Assembly (NCBI GenBank): GCA_025058175.1
Contig: JANXED010000001.1
Location: 186,001-250,000 of the forward strand
Source of the DNA: Candidatus Calditenuaceae archaeon
GTDB lineage: Archaea; Thermoproteota; Nitrososphaeria_A; Caldarchaeales; Calditenuaceae
Direction: 5' to 3'
DNA length: 64,000 bases
Shown: positions 7,685-15,373 of the stretch, in pieces
How the letters are laid out: each line of letters starts with the position of its first letter
How positions within the stretch are numbered: position 1 is the stretch's first letter
The notes under the pieces: generated by a model
The model's input: only the letters and a program-made list of their open reading frames with translations
Databases searched by the model: none
Told to the model about the DNA's origin: nothing
Position numbers and translations under genes: made by a program

Positions 7685-8218
7685 TTAGACCACGTTGACC
7701 CCGAACTCCGACCTGACGAACTCGATAGCCTCCTCCTTCGTCGGCCTGTGGGACCTCGGGATCCTGGACCTCCTTATCCTCCTGTTCTGGACTCTCAGGC
7801 CGGGCCTCGAGAGGTGGACGATCACGTCGAACCCGATCATCCCGAGCTCCGGGTCGTATCTCGTCCCGGGGACGTCGAGGTGCTCCTTGATCCCGAACGC
7901 GAAGTTCCCGTGCTCGTCGAAGCTCTCGGACCCGAGGGTGTTCTTCACCGCGTCCAGAGCCCTCCTCAGGAACTCGAGGGCCCTCTCGCCACGCAGGGTC
8001 ACCATTACCGCGATCGGCTCGCCCTTGTGTATCCCGAAGCCCTTGATCGTCTTTTTCGCCTTCCTGACCGACGGCCTCTGACCGGTGAGCGACTCGACGA
8101 TCTTCGCGGCCCTCTCGAGCCTGACGCCGGACTCGCCGACGCTGCAGTTCACCACCACCTTCTCCACCCTCAGCCTCCTCATCGGGTTCAAGGGGCTAGG
8201 CGCCTCTGTGCCCGTCAC
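7685..8218 (-). CDS. rpl5: 50S ribosomal protein L5 (uL5)
   Basis: A 177-residue uL5, the large-subunit protein that binds 5S rRNA and contacts the P-site tRNA. Family segments RVEKVVVNCSVGESG, KTIKGFGI and FGIKEHLDVPG are all present. The GTG at 8218 overlaps the S4e stop as GTGA and is a better start than the TTG at 8233. In most archaea S14, S8 and L6 follow; here the ribosomal run ends and the zinc-ribbon cluster begins. Confidence 0.97.
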   Translation of the reverse strand: MTGTEAPSPLNPMRRLRVEKVVVNCSVGESGVRLERAAKIVESLTGQRPSVRKAKKTIKGFGIHKGEPIAVMVTLRGERALEFLRRALDAVKNTLGSESFDEHGNFAFGIKEHLDVPGTRYDPELGMIGFDVIVHLSRPGLRVQNRRIRRSRIPRSHRPTKEEAIEFVRSEFGVNVV

Positions 8219-8934
8219 GGGAGCTTCAGCCAAGGCTCTCCCTCACCCACCGGCATGACGTAGTCGAGGACCGTGGATATCGTTCCCTCCGAGGTCTGGA
8301 CGGTCACCAGCTGCTTCGCCGGGTACCGCCTCACCTCTTCGTAGCTGAGGATGGGGCCGTGGAGACCGCTCCTCGAACCCCTGAAGATCAGGCCGTACTT
8401 TCCAGGGGAGAACTTCAGGTGCGCTAACACCTTCCCGGAAGGCAACTCGACCTTGAAGACGTCGTGGGTCATGATCGACCGCTCCCTCTCGGTCGGGTCC
8501 TTGAGGAGGACGTTGCGGCCGTCGTGGAGGGTGAATTGGAGGGCCCCGCCCTTAACGTGCTGCTTCCTGACTATCAGTCCGAGCTTGAACCCTGACTCCC
8601 TCCCGTCGATCTCGAGGAGCCCCAGTCCCTTCCGGTAAAGCGGGAGGACCCGGTAATTCTCTCCGGTCTCGGGGAACGTGAGGACGTCCATCAGCCCAAC
8701 CGGGAACCTGGGCTCCCTGACGGTCCTGCCGTCGACCGCGATCTTCCCCGACTTGACGATCGTCTCGGCCTCCCTCGCGGTCGACGCCCTACCGAGCCAG
8801 TCCCTGATCACCACCAGGATCGGGACGCTGTACTCCTTCGGGTGAGGCCCAGGACTCGGGACCGGTGCCCACTTCTTCTCCTTGACCGGGATCCTGAAGG
8901 TGACCGGTGCGGCGTACCTCCTGAGGTGCGTCAG
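8215..8934 (-). CDS. rps4e: 30S ribosomal protein S4e with apparent CTG start
   Basis: A 239-residue S4e. An ATG- or GTG-based call would start at 8814 and lose the conserved amino terminus. The frame is open upstream and encodes THLRRYAAP followed by IPVKEKKWAPVPSPGPHP, which is the classical S4e N-terminus. The only start-like codon between the in-frame upstream TGA and this segment is CTG at 8932-8934, which overlaps the L24 stop as CTGA. A GGGTGA Shine-Dalgarno-like motif lies six bases before it. The KOW and RNA-binding segments downstream are intact, and the length matches archaeal S4e. A sequencing error at one base is the alternative explanation. Confidence 0.9.
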   Translation of the reverse strand: MTHLRRYAAPVTFRIPVKEKKWAPVPSPGPHPKEYSVPILVVIRDWLGRASTAREAETIVKSGKIAVDGRTVREPRFPVGLMDVLTFPETGENYRVLPLYRKGLGLLEIDGRESGFKLGLIVRKQHVKGGALQFTLHDGRNVLLKDPTERERSIMTHDVFKVELPSGKVLAHLKFSPGKYGLIFRGSRSGLHGPILSYEEVRRYPAKQLVTVQTSEGTISTVLDYVMPVGEGEPWLKLP

Positions 8935-9329
8935 CCCTCTTCACCCTTCCAGGCCCTCAGCGCATCCCTGCCCTCCTCAAGTAGCTTCCTGCGGTATTCG
9001 TCGCCCAAGTCGAGACTCACCAGCATCACGTTGGAGACGTGTACCGGGACGTTCACGTTCGTACCGTCGGCCTTCTTCCTAGTGACGTTCTCGAGGTAGA
9101 CGAACTGCCTCCGCCTGTCGACCCTGATCACCTTCGCCGTGATGCCCCTGTACTCTCCCCTCAGGACCTTGACCGTGTCTCCGACCCTCACAGGGACCGA
9201 ACGCCTCCCGTACTTCTCCCTCAACTCCTTGGAGAGGTGGGCCGCCATCAGCTTGCTCGGGCTCTTGACAGCCAGCAGGGCCCTGAGCTTCCTCTGCTTC
9301 GAGGGCTTGGACGAGAGCATCGCCACCAC
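8931..9329 (-). CDS. rpl24: 50S ribosomal protein L24 (uL24)
   Basis: A 132-residue uL24 with the KOW motif VRVGDTVKVLRGEYRGITAKV and the archaeal amino-terminal segment SSKPSKQRK. It helps start large-subunit assembly. Candidate starts are GTG 9329, GTG 9326 and ATG 9320; the gene begins directly after the L14 stop, so coupling is likely whichever is used. Its stop overlaps the apparent CTG start of S4e. Confidence 0.96.
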   Translation of the reverse strand: MVAMLSSKPSKQRKLRALLAVKSPSKLMAAHLSKELREKYGRRSVPVRVGDTVKVLRGEYRGITAKVIRVDRRRQFVYLENVTRKKADGTNVNVPVHVSNVMLVSLDLGDEYRRKLLEEGRDALRAWKGEEG

Positions 9330-9764
9330 CTAGACGATTATCGAGGCGAGGTTCGCTATTTTCGGCCACCTCTCAGCGGCTTCCTTCGCGACCGGCCCCC
9401 TGATCTCCGTCGCCTTCACGTCGCCCTCCTTCGTCACGACGACCGCGGCCGTGTCCTCGAAGGAGATCCAGGTCCCGTCGGGCCTCCTGTAGGGCTTCCT
9501 CTGCCTCACGATCACTGCGTAGAGGACCTTCTTCCTCAGCTCCACGTCGCCCTTCTTCACCGTCACGGCAACGAGGTCCCCGACGCAGGCGGCGGGCTGC
9601 CTCCTCAGCCTCTGCTTGATGCCGATCACGTTGATCACCTTTAGGACCTGTGCGCCCGAGTTGTCGGTGCAGTTGACGTAGGACCCGACGTTGATGGTCC
9701 TCGGTATGTTGGGCTTGACCAGCAGCAGGCCTACCTCGGCAACCGCCCTGGACCTACGCGCCAA
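9330..9764 (-). CDS. rpl14: 50S ribosomal protein L14 (uL14)
   Basis: A 144-residue uL14. It has the signature NCTDNSGAQVLKVINV and the basic KGDVELRKKVLYAVIVRQRKP strand region. uL14 sits at the subunit interface and forms part of an intersubunit bridge. The start is TTG at 9764, overlapping the 3' end of rps17 by 11 bases; no ATG or GTG fits the family amino terminus. The order S17-L14-L24-S4e-L5 is the standard archaeal one. Confidence 0.97.
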   Translation of the reverse strand: MARRSRAVAEVGLLLVKPNIPRTINVGSYVNCTDNSGAQVLKVINVIGIKQRLRRQPAACVGDLVAVTVKKGDVELRKKVLYAVIVRQRKPYRRPDGTWISFEDTAAVVVTKEGDVKATEIRGPVAKEAAERWPKIANLASIIV

Positions 9765-10101
9765 CCGCTCCTCCCCTCCTGCTCAGGTTCTCGATCACGA
9801 CGAAGCTCTTGGTCTTGGAGATCGGCCTGCACTCCGCGAACCTAACCGTGTCGCCGACCTCGACCTCGATGCACGGCGGCAGGTGGACCGAGATCCTCTT
9901 CCTCTTCCTCATGTACCTCTTGTACTTCCTGATGTAGATCGTGATGTCCCTCTCGACGACCACGGTCTTCCTCATGTACTTCTTGAAGACCCTGCCCTCG
10001 AGTATGATCCCCCTAACCTTCAGGTGCCCGTGGAAGGGGCACTCCTCGTCGTCGCACTCCCTCGCCGGCGGCGTGACGTCTATCCCGATGTCCCTAGTCA
10101 T
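9754..10101 (-). CDS. rps17: 30S ribosomal protein S17 (uS17)
   Basis: A 115-residue uS17. The ATG at 10101 gives TRDIGIDVTPPARECDDEECPFHG, the normal archaeal amino terminus. The longer frame to 10143 runs through the promoter and is not used in my reading. The conserved GRVFKKYMRKTVVVERD segment is present, and a Cys/Cys/His cluster (CDDEECPFHG) may bind metal. This gene starts a transcript of its own because the usual upstream neighbours Rnp1 and L29 are cut off by two plus-strand genes. Confidence 0.96.
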   Translation of the reverse strand: MTRDIGIDVTPPARECDDEECPFHGHLKVRGIILEGRVFKKYMRKTVVVERDITIYIRKYKRYMRKRKRISVHLPPCIEVEVGDTVRFAECRPISKTKSFVVIENLSRRGGAVGA

Positions 10102-10130
10102 CTCCGATCTGGTAACCGGAACTAGTACCA

Positions 10131-10140
10131 CTTTAATAAC
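10131..10140 (-). promoter_or_regulatory. TATA-like box of S17-L5 ribosomal sub-operon
   Basis: Reads GTTATTAAAG on the minus strand, centred 34 nt before the ATG at 10101. It lies inside the longer open frame of rps17, which argues for the shorter S17 start. It supplies a promoter to the part of the ribosomal operon separated from S3-L29-Rnp1. Confidence 0.65.
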
Positions 10141-10265
10141 CATGAGCGCGTTGCCTGCTCCTCCGATGCGCCGGGCGCGTGGCCTTCATCCGTCAGGCCG
10201 ATCGGACCGCAGGGGCCGTTCAACCCGGGACGCCAGCCCACCGCGTCGCAAACGCGCCGAGTGTC

Positions 10266-10272
10266 CTTAAAT
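10266..10272 (+). promoter_or_regulatory. TATA-like box of MaoC pair
   Basis: CTTAAAT centred 26 nt before the GTG at 10295, giving a leaderless transcript for the two hydratase genes. It is divergent from the S17 promoter about 130 bases away. Confidence 0.55.
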
Positions 10273-10294
10273 CGATGAGGTCGCGGCTCAGCGA

Positions 10295-10810
10295 GTGCGA
10301 GAGGTTCCTTGGGAAGGAGAGGGGCCTTACTTCGAGGACTTCAAGCCCGGCATGCGGATAAGGTCCTGGCCCGGCCGGACGTTCAGGGAGTGCGATAATC
10401 ACCTATGGCTCTCAATCACCGGCGACTGCGTACCCCTCTACGTCGACAGCGAGTTCGCCAAATCAACGGAGTTCAGGGGCACCGTCATCCATCCACTGAT
10501 CGTCCTGAATGCGGCGATCGCCTTGAGCATAAAGGACACGAGCGTCAACAGCATCGCCTTCCTCGGTGCGGAGTACATGAGGACGCACAAGTACCTACGG
10601 CCGGGCGACACGCTCTACGTGGAGACCGAGGTGGTCGAGGTCCGCGAGTCGAGGTCGCGCCCTGAAGCGGGGATCGTGACGTGGATACACCGCGGCTACG
10701 ACCAGAGGGGAGACTTGGTCTGCGAGGTCAAGAGGACCAACTTGGTTTACAGGAGGGCCCACTCGCCTTGGAGGCGTTACCTCAGGGAGGCAGGGGTGGC
10801 GGGAAAGTGA
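10295..10810 (+). CDS. MaoC-like hotdog-fold hydratase, subunit 1
   Basis: A 171-residue single-hotdog protein of the MaoC/enoyl-CoA hydratase group (FEDFKPGM, GRTFRECDN, PLYVDSEFAKSTEFRG). The family hydrates enoyl-CoA or mesaconyl-CoA-type substrates. The hydratase motif is D-x3-L-Y here: the catalytic aspartate is kept, but the usual histidine (PLH) is tyrosine. GTG 10295 is the start supported by the TATA-like box. The next gene overlaps by GTGA, so the two probably form a heteromer. They sit on the opposite strand to, and interrupt, the ribosomal operon. Confidence 0.85.
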   Translation: MREVPWEGEGPYFEDFKPGMRIRSWPGRTFRECDNHLWLSITGDCVPLYVDSEFAKSTEFRGTVIHPLIVLNAAIALSIKDTSVNSIAFLGAEYMRTHKYLRPGDTLYVETEVVEVRESRSRPEAGIVTWIHRGYDQRGDLVCEVKRTNLVYRRAHSPWRRYLREAGVAGK

Positions 10811-11307
10811 GCGAACACCTCGGCTACCAAGGGCTATTCTTCGAGGACCTGAAGAGCGGGCAGGTGATAGTTCACAGGCGCGGGAGGACGGTGACGTTCC
10901 AGGACAACCTGCTGCTCTCTCACCTCCTCCTCAACGCCTCGCCCCTTCACTTCGATGGCGAGTACATGGAGTTCACGGAGTTCAAACGACCGCTCCTCGT
11001 GATGACATTAGTGCTCGGGGTGACCGTCGGGATCGCCTCAGAGGACCTCAAGAACGTCGCGAGGGAGGTGGAGATCCGCGACCTGAGGATGACAGCCCCT
11101 GTCTTCGACGGAGACACCCTGCACGTCATCACAGAAGTGCTCGAGAGGCGCGAGGTGTCCGACAGGGTCGACGTCGGCGCGGTCGTGGTGCATCACAGGA
11201 CCTACAAGGACGACTACTCGACGCTGGTGATGCAAGTCGACCGAGAGCTGCAGATCTACCGAAAGGGGTGCCGTCCCGCGTGGCGACCCGAGCCTTCCGG
11301 CCCCTAA
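10807..11307 (+). CDS. MaoC-like hotdog-fold hydratase, subunit 2
   Basis: A 166-residue paralogue of the preceding gene (FFEDLKSGQ, GRTVTFQDN, PLHFDGEYMEFTEFKRP). It keeps the histidine of the motif, but the aspartate position is asparagine (LNASPLHFD), as also occurs in mesaconyl-CoA/methylmalyl-CoA-type MaoC proteins. GTG 10807 overlaps the previous stop (GTGA), so translation is coupled. The most natural reading is a two-subunit acyl-CoA hydratase; substrate unknown. It converges on rnp1 across 87 bases that hold no other recognisable gene. Confidence 0.85.
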   Translation: MSEHLGYQGLFFEDLKSGQVIVHRRGRTVTFQDNLLLSHLLLNASPLHFDGEYMEFTEFKRPLLVMTLVLGVTVGIASEDLKNVAREVEIRDLRMTAPVFDGDTLHVITEVLERREVSDRVDVGAVVVHHRTYKDDYSTLVMQVDRELQIYRKGCRPAWRPEPSGP

Positions 11308-11394
11308 TACGTGGCACTCGAGCTCAGCTGTCCGGTCGGTGCCGAATTCGAATGAGGGTTCCGGTCGCGATGGTCGATCAACAGACGAGGGCAG

Positions 11395-11697
11395 TCAGTC
11401 GGGCTTCTCCCAGCCCCTTCTCTGCCTCTTCAGCCTCTCCGCAGGAGTGCCTAAAAGCCTGCGCCCCTCCGTCCTGATCCTGGTGCCGTCGCCGAGCTCT
11501 AACACCAGCTTCTCGCAGTTCGATTTGATCAGCCTCACGACGTTACCATCGACCGTCCTCAGCGTGATGAGGTTCGCCGACTCGTCCACGATCACGCCCT
11601 CGAAGGTGCGGCCTCTCACTTTCGCGGTCGCCCTGTAGCCCAAAAGGGTAACAGGTGCCCTGAGCCGCTCACTTCCTCCGCGCGGCCTCCGACCCAA
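11395..11697 (-). CDS. rnp1: RNase P protein component 1 (Rpp29/Pop4 homologue)
   Basis: A 100-residue protein with the Sm-like Rpp29 core. The pattern YRATAKVRGRTFEGVIVDES, NLITLRTVDGNVVRLIKSNC and a basic tail matches archaeal RNase P p29. It assists the catalytic RNA in tRNA 5' processing. The TTG at 11697 overlaps the end of rpl29 by 29 bases. The place after L29 is the standard archaeal position, which adds confidence. Confidence 0.9.
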   Translation of the reverse strand: MGRRPRGGSERLRAPVTLLGYRATAKVRGRTFEGVIVDESANLITLRTVDGNVVRLIKSNCEKLVLELGDGTRIRTEGRRLLGTPAERLKRQRRGWEKPD

Positions 11698-11890
11698 CCC
11701 TCCTCTCCTGCAGGATCGTGAGGGCCCTCGCGAGGCTCCTCCTGAGGTTCCTGAGCCTCATGGGGTTCTCGACACGGCCTCCGGCCTCGATCTTCGTCCT
11801 GAGGGACCTGAGCTCGGTCTTGATCTCAGAGACCTCCTCGAGGAGCTCGGCGTCGGTCTTCTTCCTCAGCTCTTCCACTTCACGCACCAA
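11669..11890 (-). CDS. rpl29: 50S ribosomal protein L29 (uL29)
   Basis: A 73-residue two-helix uL29, located near the peptide exit tunnel. The segment ELRSLRTKIEAGGRVENPMRLRNLRRSLARALTIL carries the family hallmark of an EL-RSLR helix followed by NP-x3-R-x2-R. TTG 11890 or GTG 11887 are possible starts; both overlap the end of S3. Operon order S3-L29-Rnp1 is conserved. Confidence 0.94.
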   Translation of the reverse strand: MVREVEELRKKTDAELLEEVSEIKTELRSLRTKIEAGGRVENPMRLRNLRRSLARALTILQERRVGSEAARRK

Positions 11891-12494
11891 CCCTCTCCTC
11901 GCCCCCCTCGACTTTGACCTCCTCGACCAAGGGCTCGGTCGGCGGGTAGATCAGCACCTTGACGCCAAAGATCCCCGCCGGCAGCTGGACGTGCGCGACG
12001 CCCTTCCTCACCTTGGTCGCGTAGTACCCGGACTTCGGGATCAGCCCGGCCGTGTACTTCTCGGACCTAGCCCTCGCAGAGGTGAGCTTCCCGCTGATGA
12101 CGATCTCGGCACCCCTCGCGCCGGCCTCCATGATCCTCCTGAGGGCCCAGAACGCGATCCGCCTCCACCTTATCCCCGCGGCCATCGCCTGCGCGATCCT
12201 CTTCGCCATGATGTTCGGGTCCAGCTCGGGCGCCTCGACCTCCGAGACGACTATCTGCATGTTCTCGAGCTTGAACCTCTGCTCGAGCTCGGTCTGGAGC
12301 GCCTTGATCCTCTTCCCCCTCGGGCCTATCACCAGCCCAGGCCTCATCGTGTAGATGGTGACGGTCGTCCAGATCGGCGTCATCACGATGTCCACCTTCC
12401 CGATGAACGCGTCCTTGAGGTAGTTCCTCACGAACTCCTCTATCTCCGCCTTGACCCTCGACCGGTTCAGCAACCTCTTCGTAGCAGCGTCCAA
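11880..12494 (-). CDS. rps3: 30S ribosomal protein S3 (uS3)
   Basis: A 204-residue uS3 with the type-II KH region (RPGLVIGPRGKRIKALQTEL) and the C-terminal domain pattern KLTSARARSEKYTAG. It lines the mRNA entry channel of the small subunit. The start is TTG at 12494, supported by a TATA-like box about 30 nt upstream. In most archaea L22, S19 and L2 precede it; here the operon begins at S3. Confidence 0.96.
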   Translation of the reverse strand: MDAATKRLLNRSRVKAEIEEFVRNYLKDAFIGKVDIVMTPIWTTVTIYTMRPGLVIGPRGKRIKALQTELEQRFKLENMQIVVSEVEAPELDPNIMAKRIAQAMAAGIRWRRIAFWALRRIMEAGARGAEIVISGKLTSARARSEKYTAGLIPKSGYYATKVRKGVAHVQLPAGIFGVKVLIYPPTEPLVEEVKVEGGEERVGA

Positions 12495-12520
12495 CCCCGC
12501 GCACCTTCGGGCTCCGTCGC

Positions 12521-12527
12521 TATAAAG
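12521..12527 (-). promoter_or_regulatory. TATA-like box of rps3
   Basis: CTTTATA on the minus strand, centred 30 nt before the TTG start of rps3. It supports a nearly leaderless TTG start and shows that S3 is first in its transcript. Confidence 0.65.
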
Positions 12528-12558
12528 GTGTAAGGAGCGTGCCCAGCGGTGCCGGTGT

Positions 12559-12876
12559 CTATTTCTGCTTGGTCGCGACCTCCGCGCGGACCTGCCCTAC
12601 CGCAGCCTCGACCGAGGTCCTCAGTGAAGAGGCCAAGTCCCTCAGCCTAGAGAGCCCCCTCTGCAGCACGGACCGGACCTCGTGCCCCGGCTTGACCCTC
12701 AGGACGAACCTGAGCCTCTGGTGAAGCGGATGGATGAGCGCGGTTCCCGCGTACTCGACCTCATCCATTCCGTTCAGGACTTCCTGAAGGGAGTCCAGGA
12801 CGCTGAAGTCGACGCCTTCGACCTCGAGGACGAGGTGAAGGTCTGACCTCTCCACTACCTTGACGGTGATCCCCAA
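12559..12876 (-). CDS. rpoL: DNA-directed RNA polymerase subunit L (Rpo11)
   Basis: A 105-residue Rpb11/RpoL homologue, the assembly partner of subunit D. The pattern LDSLQEVLNGMDEVEYAGTALIHPLHQRLRFVLRVKPG is the family hallmark (a hydrophobic leucine-rich strand, then AG-x4-HPL and a final R-x-KPG). TTG 12876 is chosen: an AGGTG motif lies eight bases upstream and the amino terminus GITVKVVERSDL fits. A CTG six bases earlier overlaps the csl4 stop and is an alternative. csl4-rpoL linkage is common in archaea. Confidence 0.9.
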   Translation of the reverse strand: MGITVKVVERSDLHLVLEVEGVDFSVLDSLQEVLNGMDEVEYAGTALIHPLHQRLRFVLRVKPGHEVRSVLQRGLSRLRDLASSLRTSVEAAVGQVRAEVATKQK

Positions 12877-12878
12877 AC

Positions 12879-13460
12879 TCAGCGCACCTGGACCATCGCG
12901 GCCGCCGGGAACATAAATAGCAATTTCCCGAAGTTCCGGTAGAGCGTCGAGACCTTTTTCCTGTACGTCCTCCTGCAGTTCCCGCAGTTCAGGAGGTTGA
13001 CCCGCTCGACGAGAGGACTCCCGCAGACGTCGCAGAACCCCAGGACCAACCCGAGCTCCTTCCCCTCCACCGAGAGCGTGTAGGTGCCGAAGGTGTCGTC
13101 GACGACCTTCGCCACGACTAGGTCCCCGACGTTGTAGTCGAGGAGCTTCGAGGTCCTCAGTATCGCGCCGCTGTACCGCAGCACCTTCTTCGTCCCGGCC
13201 ACGCCGAGGATGTCGCACCACATCACCTTGTCCTGGAGTTCCCTGACAGCCGCGAGCACGATGTCGCCGGGCCTCGGCTTGGCGTCCCTCGTTAGGGGCC
13301 TCAGGGAGACCTCGTGCTGCCTGAGGTCGTAGTGCACCACTCCAGCCCTCTTCGCCAGTATCTCGCCCCTCCTGTTCGCCCAGAGTCCGTACCTGTGCAC
13401 GAACTCCTCGATCACGCCGACCCTATCGCCGGGCAGCACCAGTCTCTTCTCCGCCACCAT
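12879..13460 (-). CDS. csl4: Exosome RNA-binding protein Csl4
   Basis: A 193-residue Csl4: an N-terminal domain (LVLPGDRVGVIEEF), a central S1 domain (RPGDIVLAAV, NVGDLVVAKVV) and a C-terminal zinc ribbon (CDVCGSPL...CGNC). It caps the archaeal exosome and recruits RNA and other factors. A TATA-like CCATAATA at 13484-13491 is 28 nt before the ATG, so a leaderless mRNA is likely. Confidence 0.95.
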   Translation of the reverse strand: MVAEKRLVLPGDRVGVIEEFVHRYGLWANRRGEILAKRAGVVHYDLRQHEVSLRPLTRDAKPRPGDIVLAAVRELQDKVMWCDILGVAGTKKVLRYSGAILRTSKLLDYNVGDLVVAKVVDDTFGTYTLSVEGKELGLVLGFCDVCGSPLVERVNLLNCGNCRRTYRKKVSTLYRNFGKLLFMFPAAAMVQVR

Positions 13461-13483
13461 TCCGGTTCACAATCACCTCACGG

Positions 13484-13491
13484 CTATTATG
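13484..13491 (-). promoter_or_regulatory. TATA-like box of csl4-rpoL
   Basis: CATAATAG on the minus strand, centred 28 nt before the csl4 ATG. A GAGGTGAT stretch lies between it and the gene, but would fall upstream of the expected transcription start. Confidence 0.5.
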
Positions 13492-13569
13492 GTTATCCCG
13501 GCACAAGTTTGAGCTCGCGTTGCAGACCTGAGAGAAACGCAGGGCCAGTTCCGAGTCCTGGTCGCTCCT

Positions 13570-15069
13570 TCACCCGAGCACAATTCTGTAGTAAGGCCTC
13601 ATCGGGCCATGCTGGCTGTCGAGGTAGATCCCCTTGATCTCCAGGTAGTGCTCTATCGCGAGGACGGTGTTGTTCCTGCCGATCCCGGACTGCTTGAATC
13701 CTCCCCACGGCATCTCCACCGGAAGCGTGTAGTAGGTGTTTATCCAGACGGCCCCCGCCTTCACCCGTTCCGCGACCCTAAGGGCCTTGCCGAGGTCGGA
13801 GCTCCAAACGCCGGCCGCGAGCCCGTAGACGGTCTGGTTCGCTAGCCTGACGGCCTCGTCCTCGTCGCTGAACTCTGTGACGGTCAGGACCGGTCCGAAG
13901 ATCTCCTCTTGGAAGAGCTTGCTCTCGGGGGGCACGTCGTCGACCACGGTCGGCTGCATGTAGTTCCCCCTGGAGTAGATCCCGTCGGTGAGCCTGTTGC
14001 CTCCGTACGCGACCTTCAAGCCCTCGGACTCGGCCGCCGCGACGTACTCCATCACCTTCTCCAGCTGGCCCCTGCTGACCAGCGGACCGACGTCGCTGCT
14101 CTCCTCGAGCTGGTAGCCGACCCTCAGCCTGCTAACCCTCTCCACGACCGCCCTCACCAGCTTTTCCTTGACCCTCGAGTGGACCAGTAGCCGCGAGCCC
14201 GCAGCGCACGACTCGCCGTTGTTGGCGTAGGCGCCGTATGTGACAGCGTTCGCGGCCCTCTCGAGGTCAGCGTCGTCGAAGACGATGTTCGGGTTCTTCC
14301 CCCCAAGCTCCAGCACTACCCTCTTCAGGGTCCTCGATGCCCTCTCGAGTATCCACTTGCCCGTGGTGGTCTCGCCCGTGAAGTTGATCGCGTCGACCTT
14401 CTCGTTCGCTATCAGCGCGCCACCCACCGTCTCGCCCCCGCCGGTGACGACGTTGAAGACGCCCTTCGGTGCGCCTGCCATCGAGAGGATCTTCGCGAGC
14501 TCGACCGCGGAGGCCGACGTCAGGGACGACGGCTTCGCGACCACGGTGCACCCCGCTGCTAAGGCCGGCGCGACCTGTCTGCATAGGATGAGGAAGGGGA
14601 AGTTCCACGGCGTGATGGCGGCCACGACGCCCACCGGCTGCTTCACGACCGCCACCAGGTCCCCGGTCCTGTGGATTTGGCCAGTTCCGAGCACCTTGTC
14701 TGCCAGCCCCGCGTAGAACTCCATGATCTCGGCCGCTCTGGGTATGTCGCTCGTCCGACTGGTCCTTATCGTCTTCCCGGAGAAGAGGCTCTCGAGCCTC
14801 GCGAGCCTCTCGAGGTCCTCACGTATCAGCTCCGCGGCCTTGAAGAGCACCCTAGCCCTCAGTCTGTAGTCGGAGACCCAGCCGCCGGCGTTGTTGTCGA
14901 AGGCCCTCCTCGCGGCGTCGACCGCGGCGCCCACGTCCCTCGACCCGTCAGCGACGAGACCTATCGTACGACTCTCGTCGCCCGGGTCAGTCCGAGGGAT
15001 GTACGAACCGGACGAGGGCTCGACCTCCTGGCCCTCTATGAAGAGGTTGATCCTCAGCACGGGCTCCAT
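13570..15069 (-). CDS. NAD(P)-dependent aldehyde dehydrogenase
   Basis: A 499-residue aldehyde dehydrogenase. The glutamate motif LELGGKNPNIVFDDADL and the cysteine motif NNGESCAAGSR are intact, as are the PWNFP and FGPVLTV signatures. It oxidises an aldehyde to the acid in the cytosol; substrates such as semialdehydes, betaine aldehyde or lactaldehyde cannot be separated here. ATG 15069 has a TATA-like box about 30 nt upstream. It stands alone between unrelated genes. Confidence 0.94.
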   Translation of the reverse strand: MEPVLRINLFIEGQEVEPSSGSYIPRTDPGDESRTIGLVADGSRDVGAAVDAARRAFDNNAGGWVSDYRLRARVLFKAAELIREDLERLARLESLFSGKTIRTSRTSDIPRAAEIMEFYAGLADKVLGTGQIHRTGDLVAVVKQPVGVVAAITPWNFPFLILCRQVAPALAAGCTVVAKPSSLTSASAVELAKILSMAGAPKGVFNVVTGGGETVGGALIANEKVDAINFTGETTTGKWILERASRTLKRVVLELGGKNPNIVFDDADLERAANAVTYGAYANNGESCAAGSRLLVHSRVKEKLVRAVVERVSRLRVGYQLEESSDVGPLVSRGQLEKVMEYVAAAESEGLKVAYGGNRLTDGIYSRGNYMQPTVVDDVPPESKLFQEEIFGPVLTVTEFSDEDEAVRLANQTVYGLAAGVWSSDLGKALRVAERVKAGAVWINTYYTLPVEMPWGGFKQSGIGRNNTVLAIEHYLEIKGIYLDSQHGPMRPYYRIVLG

Positions 15070-15095
15070 GCGCTGAAGGGCTATCTCTGGGACGC

Positions 15096-15102
15096 TTTAT
15101 AT
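15096..15102 (-). promoter_or_regulatory. TATA-like box of aldehyde dehydrogenase
   Basis: ATATAAA on the minus strand (within GGATATAAAG), centred about 30 nt before the ATG at 15069. Confidence 0.6.
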
Positions 15103-15342
15103 CCTATCCGAGCGAAGAGGAGTTGAGTCTGTTCGCGGGAGGAGCAGGGCGCGTGGAACTTGATGCGCTATCCGCAGGGATCTTCGGACTTCGCGCCGAC
15201 CATTTGGATTCATCCGTGCGTCCGAGGGCCTCGCCCTCTCACCTTACAGACACCTCGAGCCCTAACCGACTCGTAGGCGTCTATACCCGCGTATATCCCG
15301 TAAGTACAGGTCATGGTGGTCGGTGTCGAATATACGGACCTG

Positions 15343-15350
15343 CTAAATAC
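15343..15350 (+). promoter_or_regulatory. TATA-like box of USP-like gene
   Basis: CTAAATAC centred 27 nt before the ATG at 15374. A second AT-rich element, GAATATACG, lies about ten bases further upstream. Confidence 0.45.
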
Positions 15351-15373
15351 GCCCCGGGCCGGCCACCGGCGGA

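Larger units (their letters stand above)
15070..15373. other. Divergent intergenic region without a gene
   Basis: About 300 bases between two divergent genes. It contains the TATA-like boxes of both genes (15096-15102 minus; 15343-15350 plus) and a further AT-rich patch near 15280-15297. I find no RNA gene fold, repeat or open frame that I would defend. Confidence 0.5.
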
